From JAVBLT01 sp031553315 (lineage in GTDB: Bacteria > Verrucomicrobiota > Kiritimatiellia > RFP12 > DVOR01): DNA of 26,440 nucleotides. Both the position numbers and the translations under genes were made by a program. The DNA lies in NCBI GenBank assembly GCA_031553315.1, contig JAVBLT010000062.1:1-26440 (forward strand), in the 5' to 3' direction. A model generated the notes under the pieces. The model searched no databases and had not been told where the DNA came from. It saw only the letters and a list, made by a program, of their open reading frames with translations. Within the stretch, counting starts at the first letter, position 1; each line of letters opens with the position of its first letter. Shown piece by piece: positions 22,087-26,440 of this stretch.

Positions 22087-25000
22087 ATGAAAATAAAACC
22101 CTATCACTCCGAATTTCCCCGGTTTTTCACAGCTCTGCTGCTCGGCCTTTCAATCGCCACAACCACCGCCGCAGACACTTGGGAGGCACATCGCGACACA
22201 TCCTGGAAAACGGACGGTGTAACCCTCACCATCAAAACCGCCGCACAACTCGCACAATTCGCGTATCTGGCAAACAACTATCTTTTTCCAAATGACAAAC
22301 GTATTCAACTTGTCGCCGACATTGACCTCAGTGCACATAACTGGATACCAATAAACCAAACCTCTTACGGCGTTATACTCGATGGAAATGGACGAACGAT
22401 AAAAGGTTTGCACTGTAAGGATCCTTCTCTGTACCGAGTTGGCCTTTTTGGCCTCTTGGACGCCGAGGGAAGTCCAATAGGTGATAATATCAGTGATGCT
22501 GAATACAAAAAACTTTGTGATGATTACACAAAAAAAGGAGTGGTTTATAACCTTACAATAGATGGTGCGATTATTGAAGGAGGGAAATACGCTGGCGTTC
22601 TTGCAGGTGAAATATCGCATTGGAGTGCCTTTTCCACCTCTATCTCTGGTATAACAATAAAAAATTCCAAAGTGACTGGAAGCGGATGTGCCGGTGGAGT
22701 TGCTGGTTATTTGTTTGAAGCTGGATGTAAAAAATCAATTGTATTGAACACATATGTTTCTGGAAAAAAGGCTGGTGGTATTGCTGGGGATTCTCTTCGT
22801 TCAGGTATTTTTGGCTCTACTCGCTCTGCCAACGTAACAGAAGATAACAGCACTATTGCAGAAAACGTTACGGTTATAGGAAGTGAATGTGCTGGTGGCG
22901 TTGTCGGAGGAGGAGAGTTTTTTAGTTACATCGAAAATTCTGTTGTAAGTGGTACTATTGAGGCTCCTACGGCTGGTGGTATTGCGGGATGTTTTGAACA
23001 GAGCGATATCGTGCAATGTATGAATCTTGCGGAAGTTCATTCCACAGGAAAAAGTGCTGGGGGCATGGTGGGAACATGGAAAGCAGGCAATAGTGATGTT
23101 ATTTCTAAGTGCTGCAATCGTGGCATAACTCGAGTGTCGAGCAAAAACGCATCTGATGTTGCATATGTTGGTGGTATTGCTGGATTAGTTACGCAGACGG
23201 AAAACCCAAAAATCACCCTTTGTATGAGTAGCGGAAATATCTATGTGGATTCCAATTTAATTTCGGTTTCTGCGGGTGGTCTTGTCGGCTGCACGACTGG
23301 TACCGGGAGTTTGTATTTGCGAGATTGTTACAGCAGAGGCAAAATTGAAAATCGTGGAACCATTGGAGGAATTGTAGGCACTTCAAGCAAAGATTCGTAT
23401 AATGACTATTGCGCAAAACCAACCTATTGTTATTGGTGGACGGGAACGGCGTCCACCAGCGGAGAGGTATATGTGCAAAAAAATCACAACACGCTGTCAA
23501 GTTTTGGATCGGCACCCGGCGTTTTGACCGAACGGCTCACAGGGTGGCTTTACACTGTGGCCGGTCCGTCCAAAATAGATACTACAGATTTATTAAAGGC
23601 GCTATATTTGACTGACAATGAAAAAGACGCTCCTTTTTATTACGATGATTTTGTATGGACGTTAAAAAAATCACCGGATGGATATCCTATGTTATATGTA
23701 CTTGCGGATACAAAAGGTGGATCGGGTTGGGTGCCCAACAAATATACTCTGAATCTTGACAGTCAGGAAGCCGGTAACGTAGAAAGAAGTGTTACATACG
23801 GTTCACGGTATGGAACATTACCGACTCCGACACGGACAGGTTATACATTTCTTGGTTGGTTTACCAACGCAACCGGCGGAACGCAAGTATTCGCGGGTAC
23901 AACCGTTAATTCGGAATGTAACCACACGCTTTATGCCCACTGGCTCGCCAAAACCTTTACCGTCACTTATGATGCCAATGGCGGCACGCCGGCGAAACAG
24001 ATTCGCAACGCAACCTATGATCTGGGTGTTGCCGATACGCCGGATACGCCTCGACGGGCCGGGTTCAGTTTCACCGGGTGGTTCACCGCGAAGACCGGTG
24101 GAAAAAAGGTTTCCGATGAAACACTTGCGACCATCACTGCGAATCAGACGCTCTACGCCCGGTGGGAAGTCTATGTGAACCGCTACGACATTTCGCTTGA
24201 TGCGCAGGGCGGATGGGTTTCGACCGATTCCGTGCAGGTTTCGGAAAATGATGCGTATGGCGCGCTGCCGGTGCCGACGCTTCCCGATTATGCGTTTCTC
24301 GGCTGGTATGCCGATCGCGATTGCGCGGGCGAAAAGATAACCGCCGCCACGCTCGTAACGCAATCGCAGAGCCATACCCTCTATGCGAAGTGGCTCTATG
24401 CCGTGATGCCGGTGACTTTTAAGGGAAACGGCGGTTACCCCGCCAGCCAGACCCAAACACAGATGTATGGCGACCGGTATATCCTGCCTGAAGCGCCGGA
24501 ACGCGAGGGTTACACCTTCCTTGGCTGGTTCACTGATAGCGCCGCAACGGGAGTGCCGATCACCGCCTCGGCCCGCGTCACGGAAACCGCCGAATTCTAT
24601 GCGAAATGGGCGTTGGCGGGTGCGGTACCGGTGGCCTACACCATCGCCGATGGGCCGGGCACGATCACGCTGTCGCCCGCCAACGGTCAAGCTGTCAAAG
24701 GCAAGGCTGTGACGCTGACCGCGAAGCCCGCAAAAAATGCGCTCTTTGTGGATTGGAGCACCGGCGCGACCACGGCTTCCATCAAAGTCACCCCCGAGGA
24801 AGATACCGTTTACGTGGCGCGCTTCCGCATGAAGGAGGATTGCGCGGCGCCGGTCATTGAAAACATCATCCCCCCGGAGTGCCGGATGGTGGGGGTTCAG
24901 TTTGACATGCAAGTCCAAATCAACGACGACGCGAAGCCGGTGAAGTTCACCGCGACCAATCTCCCGGCCGGGTTGAAAATCGACGCCGCGACCGGCGTGA

Positions 25001-26289
25001 TCTCCGGCGTGCCGACCAAAACGGGCACGTTCGACAAGGCGACCGTCAAAGTGACCGGCGTGGCCAATGCCAAACAGTTCGCCTCGATCACCCTGCCGCA
25101 GATGACCATCGAAGCCTTGCCTTGGGACGCACAGGGGGTATTCAATGGCGTTCTTGCGGATTCCTCTTCAAGAAATTTATGCGGATCATTCTCCATCACA
25201 GTTTCCGCAACTGGGAAAATAACAGCCAAAATAGTTTCAATCGATGGCACATGGACGATCTCTGCGCCCTCATGGACAAAGAGCTCTTCTGACGTTTTTT
25301 CCGCTACGATAAAGACCGACAAAGGGCAAATATTAAATCTGGAATCAAGCACCCGACACGACGAGGATCTTACGTGGATGTCTGTCAATTTTTATTCCAC
25401 AGATGCGCAAGGCAATGTTAATGGAGAATATTTCGCATCGGGGGTTCGCAATCAGTTTGCCAACTCCAAGGATGAATCCTATGGCGCCGCCCGTGCCTTA
25501 ATCAGCGCCTATACGGGGTATTACACCTTGGATCTTTTGCCGGAAGGCATCATCTCCTACGAAGGAATGGGCGGAATCTACAACGTGCCTGATGGCGGGG
25601 GATACCTTACCGCGACCATCGATGCGAAAGGTTCCGCAAAGTTCTCCGGTAAACTTGCAGATGGTACCGCCGTCAGCGGCAGCTCAACTGTGTTTGCGTT
25701 CAGGCAGGGTACTTACACTTGCCTTTATATTCCTGTTTCGATTTTGCTCTACGGTTCAAAAGGCGGTATTTGGAACGCAGGCGATTTCTGTATCGGCTCC
25801 GACGGCAACGGAAGAATAGGAGCCGGGGGGCGTTTTGCCTGGCTTTACCCCGGGAAAGTACCCGCGGGCAAGACTCCTGCCACAGAGGATCGTTTTCACA
25901 TCGACATCCTGTCGGAAGGCGGTCTTTACAACAAGGCTGCAAACCTTGCTGATTATTATGCGGGCAGAACATTTTCGACCGACTCTTGCTCTGTTGTGCT
26001 TGAGGCCGACGGCAAGGGCGGGATCAAGCTTCCCAAGGGCGTGGATAATCCCGGCGCGGTGACCCTCACCCTCAACAAGACGACCGGTCTTTTCTCCGGA
26101 AAACTCAACATCTACAATCTGGATGACCCCACCGCCAAGCCGATCTCGGTTTCGCATCAGGGCGTGCTCCTTCAATATGAAAGAATCCGTGGGCGGGGCT
26201 TCTACCTGATTCCCGAAACCTGGAAGTCGGATGATGCCAAGCCGGTCTCTTACGCCATCAAGCGGTCGTATCCCGTAGGTATCGATTAG
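22087..26289 (+). CDS. Large secreted GLUG / InlB-B repeat protein
   Basis: A 1,400-residue exported protein. A signal peptide (hydrophobic FFTALLLGLSIATTTA, likely cleaved near AADT) is followed by an N-terminal 'AQLAQFAYLAN...DIDLS..NWIPI' region that leads into GLUG-type repeats (about 165-435). Four InlB B-repeats of about 70 residues follow (about 553-841; cores GYTFLGWFT, FSFTGWFT, YAFLGWYA, GYTFLGWFT, each ending LYA(H/R/K)W or similar). Then come a bacterial-repeat segment (about 845-915), a putative Ig-like domain (about 921-1015, LPAGLKIDAATGVISGVPTKTG), and a C-terminal region (about 1017-1400) with recurring 'tltIdakGk.kfsGKLaDGt'-like units. Role is probably adhesion or surface interaction; no wall anchor is seen. 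AGGAG precedes the ATG. Base composition changes within the gene. Confidence 0.88.
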   Translation: MKIKPYHSEFPRFFTALLLGLSIATTTAADTWEAHRDTSWKTDGVTLTIKTAAQLAQFAYLANNYLFPNDKRIQLVADIDLSAHNWIPINQTSYGVILDGNGRTIKGLHCKDPSLYRVGLFGLLDAEGSPIGDNISDAEYKKLCDDYTKKGVVYNLTIDGAIIEGGKYAGVLAGEISHWSAFSTSISGITIKNSKVTGSGCAGGVAGYLFEAGCKKSIVLNTYVSGKKAGGIAGDSLRSGIFGSTRSANVTEDNSTIAENVTVIGSECAGGVVGGGEFFSYIENSVVSGTIEAPTAGGIAGCFEQSDIVQCMNLAEVHSTGKSAGGMVGTWKAGNSDVISKCCNRGITRVSSKNASDVAYVGGIAGLVTQTENPKITLCMSSGNIYVDSNLISVSAGGLVGCTTGTGSLYLRDCYSRGKIENRGTIGGIVGTSSKDSYNDYCAKPTYCYWWTGTASTSGEVYVQKNHNTLSSFGSAPGVLTERLTGWLYTVAGPSKIDTTDLLKALYLTDNEKDAPFYYDDFVWTLKKSPDGYPMLYVLADTKGGSGWVPNKYTLNLDSQEAGNVERSVTYGSRYGTLPTPTRTGYTFLGWFTNATGGTQVFAGTTVNSECNHTLYAHWLAKTFTVTYDANGGTPAKQIRNATYDLGVADTPDTPRRAGFSFTGWFTAKTGGKKVSDETLATITANQTLYARWEVYVNRYDISLDAQGGWVSTDSVQVSENDAYGALPVPTLPDYAFLGWYADRDCAGEKITAATLVTQSQSHTLYAKWLYAVMPVTFKGNGGYPASQTQTQMYGDRYILPEAPEREGYTFLGWFTDSAATGVPITASARVTETAEFYAKWALAGAVPVAYTIADGPGTITLSPANGQAVKGKAVTLTAKPAKNALFVDWSTGATTASIKVTPEEDTVYVARFRMKEDCAAPVIENIIPPECRMVGVQFDMQVQINDDAKPVKFTATNLPAGLKIDAATGVISGVPTKTGTFDKATVKVTGVANAKQFASITLPQMTIEALPWDAQGVFNGVLADSSSRNLCGSFSITVSATGKITAKIVSIDGTWTISAPSWTKSSSDVFSATIKTDKGQILNLESSTRHDEDLTWMSVNFYSTDAQGNVNGEYFASGVRNQFANSKDESYGAARALISAYTGYYTLDLLPEGIISYEGMGGIYNVPDGGGYLTATIDAKGSAKFSGKLADGTAVSGSSTVFAFRQGTYTCLYIPVSILLYGSKGGIWNAGDFCIGSDGNGRIGAGGRFAWLYPGKVPAGKTPATEDRFHIDILSEGGLYNKAANLADYYAGRTFSTDSCSVVLEADGKGGIKLPKGVDNPGAVTLTLNKTTGLFSGKLNIYNLDDPTAKPISVSHQGVLLQYERIRGRGFYLIPETWKSDDAKPVSYAIKRSYPVGID
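22588..23382 (+). repeat. GLUG-type repeat region within the large secreted protein
   Basis: About nine degenerate copies of a glycine motif recur every 25-60 residues: YAGVLAGE, CAGGVAGY, AGGIAGD, CAGGVVGG, AGGIAGC, AGGMVGT, VGGIAGL, AGGLVGC and IGGIVGT. At DNA level many copies share a GCTGGTGGTATTGCTGG-like core. The stretch is AT-richer than the rest of the gene (22741-22800 is about 42% G+C by hand count). Confidence 0.75.
23743..24609 (+). repeat. Four tandem InlB B-repeats
   Basis: Four modules of about 70 residues each begin near 23743, 23953, 24178 and 24412 and share the pattern 'v(t/s)(f/y/l)d..gG......v.yg..y..lp.p.r.GytFlGWf........i......t...tlYA.W'. This module is the Listeria-Bacteroides repeat found in internalin-type and gut surface proteins. 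Confidence 0.8.
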
Positions 26290-26325
26290 AGCAATTTTTA
26301 AATGAGAATTCCTGATTTTATGAAA

Positions 26326-26413
26326 GCGATTTTTCTTTTTGACGAACCCTTGAAAGGGAAGCGTAGCCGCGCTACGACGACCTGAAAAGGGTGATGTTCA
26401 AAAAGGAAAAGCG
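26326..26413. repeat. Imperfect palindrome downstream of the large secreted protein gene
   Basis: Arms of about 42 bases mirror each other around GTAGC-CGC-GCTAC (26363-26375). Matching blocks include CTTTTTGA / TCAAAAAG and ACCCTT / AAGGGT, with outer GCG / CGC. It starts 37 bases after the stop codon. It could act as a transcription terminator or mRNA 3' hairpin, or be a REP-like element. The rest of 26290-26440 shows no gene. Confidence 0.6.
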
Positions 26414-26440
26414 CCGAAGAAAATAGGAACGCTCAATTGA

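Noticed and set aside
22588..24609. Regularly spaced repeats as a possible CRISPR array
   Set aside because: The repeats are degenerate protein-coding GLUG and InlB modules in one open frame, with no identical direct repeats and spacers.
26302..26385. 27-codon open frame at the right edge
   Set aside because: It runs through one arm of the palindrome, has no ribosome-binding site and no recognisable family.

Overview
The window reads as a chromosomal segment of an anaerobic, Gram-negative bacterium, most likely from the PVC superphylum (Verrucomicrobiota / Kiritimatiellota / Lentisphaerota type). The pointers are an LL-diaminopimelate aminotransferase (DapL, the lysine/peptidoglycan route favoured in Chlamydiae and relatives), a CdsZ-like coiled-coil/zinc-ribbon protein placed directly before the RNase P RNA, an LpxL/HtrB-type acyltransferase (outer membrane), the [FeFe]-hydrogenase maturase HydG (fermentative anaerobe), and two large secreted proteins built from BspA-type leucine-rich, GLUG and InlB-B repeats. 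The phylum is inferred from gene content only.

Layout. 1-164: minus-strand 5' end of an IS30-like transposase cut by the window edge. 463-1946: UbiA-family phosphoribosyltransferase facing a DUF1097 membrane protein. 2141-4492: AT-rich type II restriction-modification cassette (TdeIII-like endonuclease plus C5-cytosine methyltransferase), ending 8 bases before a PgpA-DUF805 fusion gene (4501-5550). 5639-7811: ribosomal/GTPase block rplU-rpmA-obg-rpmB with clear sigma70-type promoters. 7919-11834: small zinc-ribbon coiled-coil protein, LpxL-like acyltransferase, dapL and a GT4 glycosyltransferase, mostly tightly packed and very C-rich. 11809-14074: two-gene cassette of moderate base composition with its own promoter, encoding a Schlafen/AlbA_2-GHKL ATPase and a ParA-like ATPase. 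14205-16574: secreted BspA-type protein. 16624-21749: hydG, cdsZ-like gene, rnpB, a FtsW/RodA-family gene and dprA. 22087-26289: 1,400-residue secreted GLUG/InlB-repeat protein with a long imperfect palindrome on each side.

The housekeeping genes cover envelope synthesis (acyltransferase, DapL, glycosyltransferase, SEDS protein, PgpA), ribosome assembly, RNase P and DNA uptake/recombination (DprA). Two compositionally foreign cassettes sit flush against housekeeping genes: the restriction-modification pair and the AlbA_2/ParA pair. The second is the best candidate for an undescribed system, plausibly anti-phage or mobile-element related. Compositional contrast by hand count of single 60-base lines: 3361-3420 about 30% G+C, 13501-13560 about 47%, 20401-20460 about 80%.
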